Shown: positions 1 through 7,822, counted from the stretch's first letter. The stretch: 12,742 nt of DNA from Kocuria sp. p3-SID1428 (GCF_025149945.1 NZ_JALXVH010000067.1:1-12742); one strand, 5' to 3'. The notes: generated by a model not told the origin, from the letters alone. Program-made: numbers and translations.

Positions 1-2
1 CG

Positions 3-128
3 AGCCCTCAGGATCGGTACTGGATCGCGCTCGAAGCGGCCGACACGCGAGCGCTGTCCGCGGTGCTGCGATCCCACGGCGTGGGCCGCGAGGCCATCGA
101 GGCCACGGCATATTGGAGGAGCGCATGA
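3..128 (+). CDS. Siderophore-interacting protein (ferric-siderophore reductase), C-terminal fragment
   Basis: Partial gene: only the last 41 residues are inside the window, ending in TGA at 126-128. The visible end contains a W-I-A-L-E-A-A segment, then R-A-L, L-R and a final A-Y-W-R-S-A. From memory this resembles the C-terminal NAD(P)H-binding part of the SIP/ViuB flavoreductase family, where an A-G-E-x-x-x-x-R-A-L-R stretch leads to a terminal G-Y-W-R motif. Such proteins reduce ferric siderophores in the cytoplasm to release iron. The stop overlaps the start of the next gene (ATGA, 125-128), so the two are probably translationally coupled, and that neighbour is a permease of a kind also used for siderophores. 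Family assignment from such a short piece is an inference; the reading frame itself is well supported by the overlap and codon usage. Confidence 0.62.
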   Translation, partial: SPQDRYWIALEAADTRALSAVLRSHGVGREAIEATAYWRSA

Positions 129-1402
129 GCCGGGCGAGGACCGCGAGCACCCCGAGGGCCTCCGTCGCGCGGCCGCACGTGGCTGCCGGGCTGTGGAGCC
201 TGCTCTGGGCGCTGTACACCACCCAGTTCATCGGGGCGTCGTTCATCAGCACCGGCCTCACCGGGATCCTGCGCAGCGGCGGGGTGGACCTGGCGATGCT
301 GGGCCTGCTCCAGCTGCTCGGGCTGATCTGGCCGCTGAAGATCCTGTGGGCGCCGCTCGTGGACCGCTGGAGCCCCGCACGAGCGGCGGGCCATCATCGA
401 GCCTGGCTGATCATGCTGCAGTCGCTGATGGTCCTCAGCCTCCTGGGCCTGGCGCTGCTCGTCGACCCGGTCGCCCAGCTGGGCCCGGTGGCCGTGCTCG
501 CCGGGCTGTTCGTGCTGTTCTCCGCCACGCAGGACATCGCTGCCGACGCGCTGTCCGTGCGTCAGCTGCCCGAGGACAGCCACGACGACGGCGCCGGCGT
601 CCAGGTGGCCGCCAGCTACGTCGGCACGGTGATCGGCGGCGGGCTGGCGCTGGTCGTGCACGACCAGTGGGGCTGGCGCGCGGCCGTCGTGCTGCTGGTG
701 CTGTGCACGGCTGCGGCCATGATCCCCGTGCTGCGCTGCCGGGAGCCGGAGCGCGAGGACCTCGCGCACGTCCGGCTGCGCCTGCGCGATGTCGTGGGCG
801 TGCTGGCACAGCCGGGAGCCCGGCTGTGGGGCCTGGGCGCCATCCCGCTGGTGGCCATGGGCTCGGCGGGCATGTGGTCGCTGGTGACCCCCATCCTCAC
901 CGACGCAGGCTGGTCGCTGAGCCGGATCGGACTCACCACCTCCGTGCTGGCCTCGATCCCGGCCCTGAGTGCCGGCCTGCTGGCCGGGCGCCTGATGGGC
1001 CGATGGGGTCGGGCTCCGATCATGGGCCTGGGGGCGGGCGTCCAGCTGCTGGGCGGTCTGCTCCTGCTGCCGCTCGTGCTGGGCTCAGGCGCCTCCGCGA
1101 CCGCGGGGGCGGCAGCCGTCCTCGGCGCCTGCCTGATCCTGGCGGGCTACACCATGGCGAACACCGGCATGTACGCCGTCAACCTGGATCTCTCGCGCCC
1201 CGATCACGCCGGGACCGACTTCACGCTGCTGAGCAGCCTCAACATGCTGGCCGGGACGATCGGGGCCTGGGCCGGACTCACGGTCGCAGCGTTCACCGGC
1301 TACCCGATCTCCCTGCTCCTCGGCCTGGTTGTGGCCGCCGCCGGGATCCTCACCGCACAGCGGCATCAGCGGGTCTGGGGTCGAGCGCCAGCCCGCGTCT
1401 GA
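125..1402 (+). CDS. MFS permease, AmpG/RhtX-like, probable siderophore transporter
   Basis: A 425-aa, strongly hydrophobic protein with about 12 predicted membrane segments, consistent with a major facilitator transporter of the inner membrane. The loop between helices 2 and 3 reads W-A-P-L-V-D-R-W (residues 75-82), a variant of MFS motif A. The segment around residues 132-148 has A-T-Q-D-I-A-A-D-A-L-S-V, close to the Q-D-I-A-T-D motif of AmpG muropeptide permeases and RhtX/FptX siderophore permeases. The ATG at 125 was chosen because GGAGGA lies at 115-120 and the start overlaps the upstream stop as ATGA; an in-frame TTG at 113 would sit inside the upstream gene. Pairing with a siderophore reductase fragment makes ferric-siderophore import the best guess. 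Muropeptide or drug transport cannot be excluded from sequence alone. Confidence 0.85.
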   Translation: MSRARTASTPRASVARPHVAAGLWSLLWALYTTQFIGASFISTGLTGILRSGGVDLAMLGLLQLLGLIWPLKILWAPLVDRWSPARAAGHHRAWLIMLQSLMVLSLLGLALLVDPVAQLGPVAVLAGLFVLFSATQDIAADALSVRQLPEDSHDDGAGVQVAASYVGTVIGGGLALVVHDQWGWRAAVVLLVLCTAAAMIPVLRCREPEREDLAHVRLRLRDVVGVLAQPGARLWGLGAIPLVAMGSAGMWSLVTPILTDAGWSLSRIGLTTSVLASIPALSAGLLAGRLMGRWGRAPIMGLGAGVQLLGGLLLLPLVLGSGASATAGAAAVLGACLILAGYTMANTGMYAVNLDLSRPDHAGTDFTLLSSLNMLAGTIGAWAGLTVAAFTGYPISLLLGLVVAAAGILTAQRHQRVWGRAPARV

Positions 1403-1438
1403 GCTCCCGTCTCCGGTATGGGCATCGACGCAGGATCC

Positions 1439-1482
1439 GAGCGGATGCCGCCAGCCGAGTCGCGGCCGGCGAGCATCCGCTC
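1439..1482. terminator. Bidirectional hairpin between convergent permease and tesB
   Basis: Perfect 10-bp arms GAGCGGATGC (1439-1448) and GCATCCGCTC (1473-1482), extended by CGCC/GGCG (1449-1452, 1468-1471) past a one-base bulge, with a 15-nt loop. It lies in the 98-bp gap between two genes that end towards each other. There is no U-tract on either side, as is common for actinobacterial terminators, so termination is inferred from position and stem strength. Confidence 0.6.
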
Positions 1483-1500
1483 CTTCCGCAGCCCTCGTCC

Positions 1501-2478
1501 TCAGTCCGCGAACTCGGGCAGGCGCATCATGCCCTCCTGCATGGTGGTGGCCACCAGGTTCCCATCGCGGTCGAACATGCGGCCCTCACCGAGCGCACGG
1601 GCTCCGGAGGCCGACGGCGAGCTCTGCACGTACAGCAGCCATTCGTCGGCGCGAGCCGGGCGGTGCCACCACATGGCGTGATCCAGCGAGGCCACGGACA
1701 TCCCCTTCTGGGTCCACACCCGGCCGTGGCGGCGCAGCGCCGGCTCCAGCATCACGTAGTCGGAGACATAGGCCAGCGCTGCCTGGTGCAGCTGAGGGTC
1801 ATCGGGCAGACGGCTGTGCGTGCGCACCCACACCGCGTTGAACGGCTGGCGGTCCTCGTCCGGGGCCAGGTACAGGGGCTGGGTGATGTAGCGGATGTCG
1901 AACGGACGCTCGATCACTGAGCGCGCCGCCGACAGCGGCACGCCCTCGAGCAGCGTCTCGGCGGTGGGCAGGGACTCCGGATCCGGCATGCCCTGCGGCA
2001 TCCGGTCCTGGTGCTCCAGACCCTCGGCGGGCTCCTGGAACGAGCAGATCCCGGAGAAGATCGTGCTGCCGGACTGGTAGGCGTGCACGCGCCGGGTGGA
2101 GAAGGAGCGGCCGTCGCGCATGCGCTCCACACCGAAGGTGATCGGCTGGGTGATGTCGCCGGCGCGCAGGAAGTAGGCGTGCATCGAGTGGATGCGCCGC
2201 GACGGCTCCTCGACCGTTCTCCCCGCCGCGATCACGGACTGCGCCAGCACCTGGCCGCCGTAGACGGCCCGGCGCATGGCCGACAGGGTGCGCCCCACGA
2301 AGATGTCCTCGTGCGTGCGGGCACCGCCTCCGTCGGCCAGCTGGAGCATGTCGATCAGATCCTGTGTGCGCTGGGCGGGATCCTTGGCGGGCTCCTCCTG
2401 GGCCGAGGACCGCTGCGTCGGGAAGGACTGGGGTGCCGCGGAGGAGGGGCGGGCGGGCTCATCGGGGTTCTGGCTCAT
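1501..2478 (-). CDS. tesB: Acyl-CoA thioesterase II (TesB family)
   Basis: A 325-aa double-hotdog thioesterase that hydrolyses acyl-CoA to free fatty acid and CoA in the cytoplasm. Recognisable family blocks are Y-G-G-Q-V-L-A-Q (73-80), H-S-M-H-A-Y-F-L-R-A-G-D (97-108), R-D-G-R-S-F-S-T-R-R-V (121-131) and, in the C-terminal hotdog, S-L-D-H-A-M-W-W-H-R-P, which carries the catalytic aspartate of the D/T/Q triad. It is somewhat longer than E. coli TesB (about 286 aa) because of a roughly 38-residue polar, Pro/Ser/Gln-rich N-terminal extension. The open frame continues upstream to 3552, but that part is antisense to two well-supported genes. I chose the ATG at 2478, where a TAGAGT box 7 bp upstream fits a leaderless message and no Shine-Dalgarno is visible. 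Odd point: residues 61-70 (V-G-R-T-L-S-A-M-R-R) reappear almost unchanged in the globin of this window. Confidence 0.93.
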   Translation of the reverse strand: MSQNPDEPARPSSAAPQSFPTQRSSAQEEPAKDPAQRTQDLIDMLQLADGGGARTHEDIFVGRTLSAMRRAVYGGQVLAQSVIAAGRTVEEPSRRIHSMHAYFLRAGDITQPITFGVERMRDGRSFSTRRVHAYQSGSTIFSGICSFQEPAEGLEHQDRMPQGMPDPESLPTAETLLEGVPLSAARSVIERPFDIRYITQPLYLAPDEDRQPFNAVWVRTHSRLPDDPQLHQAALAYVSDYVMLEPALRRHGRVWTQKGMSVASLDHAMWWHRPARADEWLLYVQSSPSASGARALGEGRMFDRDGNLVATTMQEGMMRLPEFAD

Positions 2479-2485
2479 GGGCCCA

Positions 2486-2491
2486 ACTCTA
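2486..2491 (-). promoter_or_regulatory. Putative -10 box of a leaderless tesB promoter
   Basis: Read on the minus strand, TAGAGT is followed by exactly 7 bases and then the tesB ATG, so transcription would begin at or next to the start codon. No Shine-Dalgarno precedes this ATG, which supports a leaderless transcript, a common arrangement in actinobacteria. A convincing -35 element is not visible. Confidence 0.45.
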
Positions 2492-2553
2492 GAGGCGCGG
2501 GGCTGCGCAGCGGGTGCAGCGGCGACGTCAGGCCCGTGTGCTTCCATGGGGGA

Positions 2554-3060
2554 ATGAGCACCCTGAGGATCCCCGTGCAGATGCGCTTCGGCGACATCGA
2601 CTCCTACGGCCACGCGAACAACGTCATCCAGCTGCAGTACCTCGAGGACGCCAGGATCCGCCTGAGCGAGACCACGCTCGAGGGCGTCCCCGGAGTGCCG
2701 CAGGACGTCACGTTCCGGGAGCTCGTGGGCCAGCGCCTCACCGTGATCGGGCGCCAGGAGGTCGAGTACCTGGCGCAGCTGCACTACCGCACCGATGACA
2801 TCGAGGTGGAGGTGTGGGCCTCCCACATCGGCACGAGCTCCTACGTGCTGAACTACCGGCTCCAGGAGCCGGGCGGCGGGACGGTCTTCGCGATCGCCCA
2901 GTCCACGACTGTCGAGATCGACGCTCGGACCGGGCGCCCGGAGGCCTTCGGACCCGAGCAGCGCGCCTTCCTGGAGCACTACAGCCAGGAGCCGATCGCC
3001 TTCCGCCGGCGTCCCTGCGAGTCTGCGGCCGGCGATCCTTCGGACACGGGGGAGGCCTGA
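2554..3060 (+). CDS. 4HBT-family hotdog thioesterase (FadM/YbgC-like acyl-CoA thioesterase)
   Basis: A 168-aa single-hotdog protein. The N-terminus has the family signature R-F-G-D-I-D-S-Y-G-H-A-N-N (11-23) followed by the Q-Y-L-E-D-A-R helix (28-34). In 4HBT enzymes the aspartate of the D-x-x-G-H motif (here D16) is catalytic. Expected role: hydrolysis of acyl-CoA or a related thioester in the cytoplasm; substrate unknown. The start at ATG 2554 keeps the whole first beta-strand. A purine run (GGGGGA) directly abuts this ATG, too close for an ideal ribosome site, so the 5' end may be leaderless. The last ~20 residues are a polar tail beyond the usual fold. It is divergent from tesB, sharing a 75-bp intergenic region that holds a CTCTAGAG palindrome, and is followed by the next gene after one base. 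Confidence 0.87.
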   Translation: MSTLRIPVQMRFGDIDSYGHANNVIQLQYLEDARIRLSETTLEGVPGVPQDVTFRELVGQRLTVIGRQEVEYLAQLHYRTDDIEVEVWASHIGTSSYVLNYRLQEPGGGTVFAIAQSTTVEIDARTGRPEAFGPEQRAFLEHYSQEPIAFRRRPCESAAGDPSDTGEA

Positions 3061-3061
3061 G

Positions 3062-3727
3062 ATGGGACGATCCCTGCGCCTGCAGGACCGGGAGTCCGTC
3101 GAGGACGTCGGCACGTACCTGAGCCGTGCTCGGGCCGTGGACGCGGACGGAGCCGTGCGCTTCCAGGCCGTCGGCGGCGCGGTGGGGATCTGGACCTGCG
3201 CCCTGGCCAAGCAGGGGCTTCTGGATTCCACCCCCACGGTGCTCGGCCTGCGCACCGCGGGACTGGCCGAGGCCTCCGAGCTCGATGTCGTGGTGTCGTT
3301 GGGCGGCGTGCTGGACCGGATCCCGCGAGCCGATCGCGACGACACCCTGCTGGGCCTGCCTCCCCACGACAGCCACGCGGCATGGGCCGGGATCTCACCG
3401 TCGCTGTCGGGCTGGGAGACCGTCGCCCACGTCCCGGCCGTCGAACTCGTGCGCGCGGCCCGCGACGGCATCGAAGAGGTCGCCCGCACCGTGCCCACGG
3501 ACTCCGGGCAGGAGATCGTCGACCGCGTGCGCTCGCAGATCTGGGGTCGCATCTCGGGATGGGGGAGGACACCCGGTCAGGCCGCGGACGTCCCCGACGG
3601 AGCCGCCTTCGCCGCCTGGTCGCTGGGCTTCCTGCGCGCCGACGACACGTCGGAGATCCCGGTGGCCGTGCACGGGCCCTGGGCGCGGCTGGCGTGCCCT
3701 GGCGGGTTCGTGCTCATCCGCCGCTGA
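3062..3727 (+). CDS. Conserved-looking protein of unknown function, co-transcribed with the thioesterase
   Basis: I do not recognise this 221-aa protein. It starts at ATG 3062, one base after the thioesterase stop, with a strong ribosome site GGGGGAGG at 3048-3055 inside the end of that gene, so the two form an operon and may be coupled. The protein looks soluble: no signal peptide, no membrane segment, no cysteine pair or classical nucleotide-binding motif. It has seven tryptophans (W44, 108, 118, 161, 167, 186, 207), a hydrophobic strand-like run at 74-84 (L-D-V-V-V-S-L-G-G-V-L), a Gly/Trp-rich stretch W-G-R-I-S-G-W-G at 161-168 and a hydrophobic C-terminus. Codon usage is like its neighbours, so it is a genuine gene. 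It ends only 6 bp from the convergent globin gene. The context suggests acyl-CoA or lipid metabolism at most; no function is assigned. Confidence 0.85.
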   Translation: MGRSLRLQDRESVEDVGTYLSRARAVDADGAVRFQAVGGAVGIWTCALAKQGLLDSTPTVLGLRTAGLAEASELDVVVSLGGVLDRIPRADRDDTLLGLPPHDSHAAWAGISPSLSGWETVAHVPAVELVRAARDGIEEVARTVPTDSGQEIVDRVRSQIWGRISGWGRTPGQAADVPDGAAFAAWSLGFLRADDTSEIPVAVHGPWARLACPGGFVLIRR

Positions 3728-3733
3728 GGATGA

Positions 3734-4390
3734 TCAGCCGGGGCTGTTGACGAGCGAATGCGCGGCGCGCTCCAGGTAGTCCCACAGGATGCCCTCGTGC
3801 ATGGGGGACAGCTCCAGCGTCTCCACCGCGGCGCGCATGTGCTTCAGCCAGGTGTCACGGGCCCACGTGTCCACGGTGAACGGCATGTGCCGCATGCGCA
3901 GGCGCGGGTGGCCGCGCTCCTCGGAATACGTCGTCGGCCCTCCCCAGTACTGCTCGAGAAACATCCGCAGCCGGCGCTCCGCAGGGCCCAGATCCTGCTC
4001 CGGGTACATCGCGCGGAAGCGCTCGTCCTCGGCCACCCGTGCGTAGAACTCGCGGGTGAGCTTGGCGAAGGTCTCGTGACCGCCGATCTCGTCGTAGAAC
4101 GACGAGCTGCGTGAGGCTTCGGCGCCCTGGGCGCCGGAGCCCGAGTCGGCGCCGTTGCCCGCGCTGCGCTGCGGGCGGCGCATGGCCGACAGCGGGCGGC
4201 CCACCGGGATCAGCCGCGCATCGGCCGGGGCCTCCGGTGCTGCGGGCTGCTGCGCGGGATCGGGCACGGGCGCCGACTCGCTCGGCGCCTGACCGGGCGA
4301 TGCTCCGCCCGTGGCTGGCAGCCGGGCCGCATCGCCCGTCGAGGCATCCTCACGGGTCGCGGAGTCTCGGGGTGCGCTGGGCTCGGGCAT
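3734..4390 (-). CDS. glbO: Group II truncated hemoglobin (GlbO-like) with long disordered N-terminal tail
   Basis: The C-terminal ~120 residues (97-215 of 218) are a 2-on-2 globin very close to mycobacterial GlbO: Y116 (B10), Y129 (CD1, in M-Y-P), the block [14 protein letters not shown], proximal His168 in R-M-R-H and Trp181 (G8) in R-D-T-W-L. These are the heme-binding and distal-pocket residues for O2/NO/peroxide chemistry. The first ~96 residues are Ala/Pro/Ser/Asp/Glu-rich and look disordered. Start choice: ATG 4390 has a strong GAGGAGG 5 bases upstream. An alternative ATG at 4474 overlaps the pepN stop as ATGA and would add 28 similar residues but has no Shine-Dalgarno, so both remain possible. 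The gene follows pepN on the same strand, as an operon. Residues 63-72 ([10 protein letters not shown]) nearly duplicate a TesB motif. Confidence 0.93.
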   Translation of the reverse strand: MPEPSAPRDSATREDASTGDAARLPATGGASPGQAPSESAPVPDPAQQPAAPEAPADARLIPVGRPLSAMRRPQRSAGNGADSGSGAQGAEASRSSSFYDEIGGHETFAKLTREFYARVAEDERFRAMYPEQDLGPAERRLRMFLEQYWGGPTTYSEERGHPRLRMRHMPFTVDTWARDTWLKHMRAAVETLELSPMHEGILWDYLERAAHSLVNSPG

Positions 4391-4395
4391 GCTGG

Positions 4396-4402
4396 CCTCC
4401 TC
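4396..4402 (-). promoter_or_regulatory. Ribosome binding site deciding the glbO start
   Basis: On the minus strand GAGGAGG precedes the ATG at 4390 by 5 bases. This is the best Shine-Dalgarno near the 5' end of glbO and is the reason for preferring the internal start over the ATGA-overlap start at 4474. Confidence 0.6.
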
Positions 4403-4470
4403 GGGGTCGCCGGATTCGGGGTCCTGTGCTGCAGGGCGCTGTGCTGCGGACAGCGTCGGGTCGGGACGCG

Positions 4471-7116
4471 TCATTCCATGGTGGTGCGCGGCTGCGGCGT
4501 GCGCTTGGCGGCCTCGGCATCTGCCAGGGCCGTGAGATCCGGCTCGTGCACGCCGGGGGAGGCCGGGTGGGCGACGTCGACCTGCTGGGCCGCGACCGCG
4601 CGGACCACGCGGTTGCGCCCCTCGAGGGCCAGGCGGCGCAGGCCGTTGAGATCCGCGGGGATCTGGGCGATGAAGGCATCGGCGGCATCCACCGTGGCCT
4701 GGACCGGGGTGCGCGGGAACAGGCCCACAGCGATCTGCTCGGCGAGCTCGTGGGAGCGCGTGCGGTAGATGTCGGTGACCTGCTCGAAGTACTTCCGCGT
4801 GTACGGGGCGAGCAGCTGCGGATCCGGGGTCTTGCGGAACCCGGCGATCGCGGCGGCCTGCAGCGAGTTGGGCATGGTGCCCTCCTCGACGACGGCCCGC
4901 CAGGTCTCGGCCTTGGCCTCCGGCGTGGGGATCGCGGCCCGGGCCGAGGAGGCGGAGATCGCCCCGTGCTCGGTGTTGTCCGCCTGCAGGGCAGCGTCGA
5001 TGTCCTCGGTGCCGGCACGACCGCCCGCTGCCAGGCTGATCAGCAGCGACCAGCTCAGGTCGTCGTCGATCTCCAGGCCCTCGAGTCGGATCTCGCCCGA
5101 GCGCAGCTGCTGGACCCGGTCCAGGTGCTCGGCCGAAGCGGCGCGACGGGCGAAGGCACTGACGAACTGCAGCTGGTGATCCGAACCCGGTGCGGCCTGC
5201 TCGGCCAGTGCCCAGAGGCGGGCGGCGGCATCGTGATCGGTGGACCGGCGGGGCTCCGGGGCCACGTAGGAGTCCAGGACCTGATCCAGCCGGCGCAGCT
5301 GCAGGTTCACGGTGGTGGAGTCCGATTCCTGACCGATGTTGTTCAGCACGGTGTCCACGTACGCGCGGGCCGGTGTGACGCCGTCGTGCACGCCGTCCCA
5401 TGCGGCCTGCCACACGAGGGCGCGCGGCAGCGAGTCCGCGAAGTCCTTGAGGTGCTCGGCGGCGGTGTCCTGCGAGCACTCGTCCAGGCGGATCTTGGCG
5501 TAGGCCAGGTCGTCGTCGTTGAGCAGGATCAGGTCGGGCGCCTCGCGTCCCACAAGCTCGGGGACCTCTGTGAGGGCGCCGTCGATGTCGAGCTCGTGGC
5601 GGTGGGTGCGCTGCAGCAGCCCGGTCGCGGAGTCGACGTCGTAGAAGCCGACAGCCAGCCGGTGCGGGCGCAGCGTGGGCAGGTGCTCGGGAGCGGTCTG
5701 CTCGATCGCGAACGAGGTGATGATGCTGTCGTCGTCGCGCTCGACCCGCGGGATCAGGGTGTTGACCCCGGCGGTCTCGAGCCAGCGCTGGGACCAGTCC
5801 TTGAGATCGCGACCGGAGGCCTTCTCGAGCTCGACCAGCAGGTCCTTCAGCTCGGCATTGGCCCAGCCGTGGGCCTGGAAGTAGGTGCGCAGCCCGGCCA
5901 TGAACTCCGGCTGGCCCACCCAGGCCACGAGCTGCTTGAGCACGGAGGCGCCCTTGGCGTAGGTGATGCCGTCGAAATTGACGAGCACGTCCTCCAGATC
6001 GGCGATCTCGGCCTTGATCGGGTGCGTGGTGGGCAGCTGGTCCTGCTCGAAGCCCCACGACTTCTCCCCGGAGGCGAAGATCGTCCAGGCGCCCTCCACA
6101 TCCGTGGCCTGTGCGGAGGCCAGGGTCGAGGCGTACTCGGCGAAGGACTCGTTGAGCCACAGGTCGTTCCACCAGCGCATGGTCACGAGATTGCCGAACC
6201 ACATGTGCGCCAGCTCATGCAGGATCGTGATGACGCGGCGGTCGCGGCGGGCCTGCGTCGGCTTGGAGCGGAAGACGTAGGACTCCACGAAGGTCACAGC
6301 GCCCGCGTTCTCCATGGCCCCGGCGTTGAACTGCGGGACGTAGAGCTGGTCGTACTTCTCGAACGGGTATGGGGTCCCGAACTGGGCCTCGTAGAACTCG
6401 AAGCCCTGACGGGTGATGCGGAACATCTCCTCCGCGTCCACATGGGCCATCAGCGACTTGCGGGCGAAGACGCCCAGCGGGATCGTGCGGCCGTCGCTGG
6501 AGCTCAGCTCGGAGCGCACGACCTCGTACGGCCCTGCCACCAGCGCGGTGATGTACGGCGGCAGCACGGGGGTGGGGGAGAAGTGCCAGGTGGCGTTCTC
6601 GCCTGCGACGACGGGCTCCGGCGTGGGCTGATTCGACACGACCTGCCAGTGCGCCGGGGCGGTCACGGTGAAGGTGAACCTGGACTTGAGATCCGGCTGC
6701 TCGAACACCGGGAACATGCGTCGCGTGTCGGCGACCTCGAACTGCGAGTAGAGGTAGACCTCGCCGTCGGCGGGATCCACGAAGCGGTGCAGGCCCTCGC
6801 CGGTGTTCGTGTACTCCATGGTGGAGGCGATGACGAGCTCGTTGTCCTCGGCGAGCTCCGGCAGCTGGATGCGCACGCCGTCGGAGACCTCCTGGGGGTC
6901 CAGCTCCCGGCCGTTGAGGCGCACGGAGGACACGGAGGCCGTGAAGGCGTCGATGAACGTGCCCTCTCCCGGACGCGACGACGTGAAGCGGATCCGAGTG
7001 AAGGCCTCGAAGGTCTCCTCCCCGGTGGTCAGGTCCAGCACGACGTCGTAGGAGGCGACCTCGAGGGCGGCGGCGCGCTCAGCGGCCTCCTCGCGGGTCA
7101 GGTTCTTTCCGGGCAC
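4471..7116 (-). CDS. pepN: Aminopeptidase N (M1 family zinc metallopeptidase)
   Basis: An 881-aa M1 aminopeptidase that removes N-terminal residues from peptides, finishing protein degradation in the cytoplasm. Domain order: N-terminal beta-sandwich (about 1-205), thermolysin-like catalytic domain (about 210-450) with substrate motif G-A-M-E-N (266-270), zinc site H-E-L-A-H (300-304) and third ligand E323 in N-E-S-F-A-E, that is HExxH-x18-E, plus a transition-state tyrosine likely at Y386. The C-terminal half (about 520-850) is an ERAP1-C-like helical domain. Length fits actinobacterial and eukaryotic-like M1 enzymes. It starts with GTG at 7116 after AAAGGA on the minus strand. No signal peptide is seen. 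Its TGA overlaps a possible glbO ATG. It is divergent from rpiB. A 1045-aa open frame on the opposite strand is a codon-bias shadow. Confidence 0.96.
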   Translation of the reverse strand: MPGKNLTREEAAERAAALEVASYDVVLDLTTGEETFEAFTRIRFTSSRPGEGTFIDAFTASVSSVRLNGRELDPQEVSDGVRIQLPELAEDNELVIASTMEYTNTGEGLHRFVDPADGEVYLYSQFEVADTRRMFPVFEQPDLKSRFTFTVTAPAHWQVVSNQPTPEPVVAGENATWHFSPTPVLPPYITALVAGPYEVVRSELSSSDGRTIPLGVFARKSLMAHVDAEEMFRITRQGFEFYEAQFGTPYPFEKYDQLYVPQFNAGAMENAGAVTFVESYVFRSKPTQARRDRRVITILHELAHMWFGNLVTMRWWNDLWLNESFAEYASTLASAQATDVEGAWTIFASGEKSWGFEQDQLPTTHPIKAEIADLEDVLVNFDGITYAKGASVLKQLVAWVGQPEFMAGLRTYFQAHGWANAELKDLLVELEKASGRDLKDWSQRWLETAGVNTLIPRVERDDDSIITSFAIEQTAPEHLPTLRPHRLAVGFYDVDSATGLLQRTHRHELDIDGALTEVPELVGREAPDLILLNDDDLAYAKIRLDECSQDTAAEHLKDFADSLPRALVWQAAWDGVHDGVTPARAYVDTVLNNIGQESDSTTVNLQLRRLDQVLDSYVAPEPRRSTDHDAAARLWALAEQAAPGSDHQLQFVSAFARRAASAEHLDRVQQLRSGEIRLEGLEIDDDLSWSLLISLAAGGRAGTEDIDAALQADNTEHGAISASSARAAIPTPEAKAETWRAVVEEGTMPNSLQAAAIAGFRKTPDPQLLAPYTRKYFEQVTDIYRTRSHELAEQIAVGLFPRTPVQATVDAADAFIAQIPADLNGLRRLALEGRNRVVRAVAAQQVDVAHPASPGVHEPDLTALADAEAAKRTPQPRTTME

Positions 7117-7245
7117 GGTGGGTCCTTTCCGGACGGTTCATCTTTGCGGGGCGGCTCATCGGCGCATCGTCGCGCTGACTGGGGGCAGGGCCTCCCGGGC
7201 GTTCTGCCCATGATGCCATGCACCTGGCTCGTCCGCGCGGGCGAT

Positions 7246-7251
7246 TAGGCT
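7246..7251 (+). promoter_or_regulatory. Putative -10 box for rpiB-nei
   Basis: TAGGCT is a close match to the actinobacterial -10 hexamer. It sits 61 bp before the rpiB ATG, giving a predicted leader of about 55 nt that includes the ribosome site GAGGAG at 7297-7302. A weak -35 candidate, CTGGCT at 7224-7229, lies 16 bp upstream. The same 196-bp gap must also hold the pepN promoter on the other strand, which I could not pinpoint. Confidence 0.5.
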
Positions 7252-7312
7252 GGAGGCCGCATCTGAAGGCGCCGTCTGAGCGCCCGTCGAGAACTCGAGG
7301 AGCTGAAGCACC

Positions 7313-7822
7313 ATGCGCGTGCATATCGCCACGGATCATGCCGGAATGGAGCTGTCCCAGTACCTGGTCCAGCAGCTCTCGCAGCGCGGGTTCGAGCTGA
7401 TCGACCATGGCCCCGAGGTCTACGACGCCCTCGACGACTACCCGTCCTTCTGCATCCACGCCGCCCAGGCCGTGCTCGAGGACCGCGCGGCCGGTCTCGA
7501 TTCTCTGGGCATCGTGCTGGGCGGGTCCGGCAACGGGGAGCAGATCGCCGCGAACAAGGTCCCGGGGATCCGCGCCGCCCTGGCCTGGTCGCTCGACACC
7601 GCCAAGCTCGCGCGGCAGCACAATGACGCACAGGTCATCGCCCTCGGCGGGCGCCAGCACAGCGCCGAGGAGGGGCTCGAGATCGTGCTCGCCTTCCTGG
7701 AGGAGCCCTTCTCCGGCGACGAGCGCCATGTGCGCCGCATCGCTCAGATCGAGGAGTTCGAGCGCACCGGCGCGGTGGTCGGTCGCCTCGAGCAGATCAC
7801 CGCCCGCCCGTTCCAGGGCTGA
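7313..7822 (+). CDS. rpiB: Ribose-5-phosphate isomerase B (RpiB)
   Basis: A 169-aa RpiB/LacAB-type isomerase that interconverts ribose-5-phosphate and ribulose-5-phosphate in the pentose phosphate pathway. Visible motifs: A-T-D-H-A-G-M (6-12) at the N-terminus, D-D-Y-P (41-44), the phosphate/anion-hole loop G-G-S-G-N-G-E-Q-I-A-A-N-K (70-82) and R-Q-H-N (101-104). Where E. coli RpiB has a catalytic cysteine just before G-S-G, this protein has Gly70; a glutamate at position 76 fits the mycobacterial-type enzyme, in which Glu75 is the reported base. Length is typical of actinobacterial RpiB, with a C-terminal extension relative to E. coli. Start ATG 7313 follows GAGGAG at 7297-7302. It is followed 4 bp later by the Nei-type glycosylase gene, so the two are co-transcribed. 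Confidence 0.96.
   Translation: MRVHIATDHAGMELSQYLVQQLSQRGFELIDHGPEVYDALDDYPSFCIHAAQAVLEDRAAGLDSLGIVLGGSGNGEQIAANKVPGIRAALAWSLDTAKLARQHNDAQVIALGGRQHSAEEGLEIVLAFLEEPFSGDERHVRRIAQIEEFERTGAVVGRLEQITARPFQG

Noticed and set aside
113..124. TTG at 113 as the permease start
   Set aside because: It would overlap the ribosome site GGAGGA; ATG 125 has correct spacing and an ATGA overlap.
193..1920. 575-aa plus-strand frame across the permease and the end of tesB
   Set aside because: An out-of-frame shadow, Arg/Pro/Gly-rich, crossing a terminator hairpin and two real genes.
2479..3552. N-terminal extension of the tesB frame up to 3552
   Set aside because: It lies opposite the thioesterase and the 221-aa gene and has no TesB homology; the family sequence begins after ATG 2478.
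4111..7248. 1045-aa open frame on the plus strand, opposite pepN and part of glbO
   Set aside because: It is the antisense shadow of pepN, whose catalytic motifs are unmistakable. It is rich in Gly, Val, Leu, Arg and Asp, as expected from high-GC antisense reading, and has no recognisable domain.
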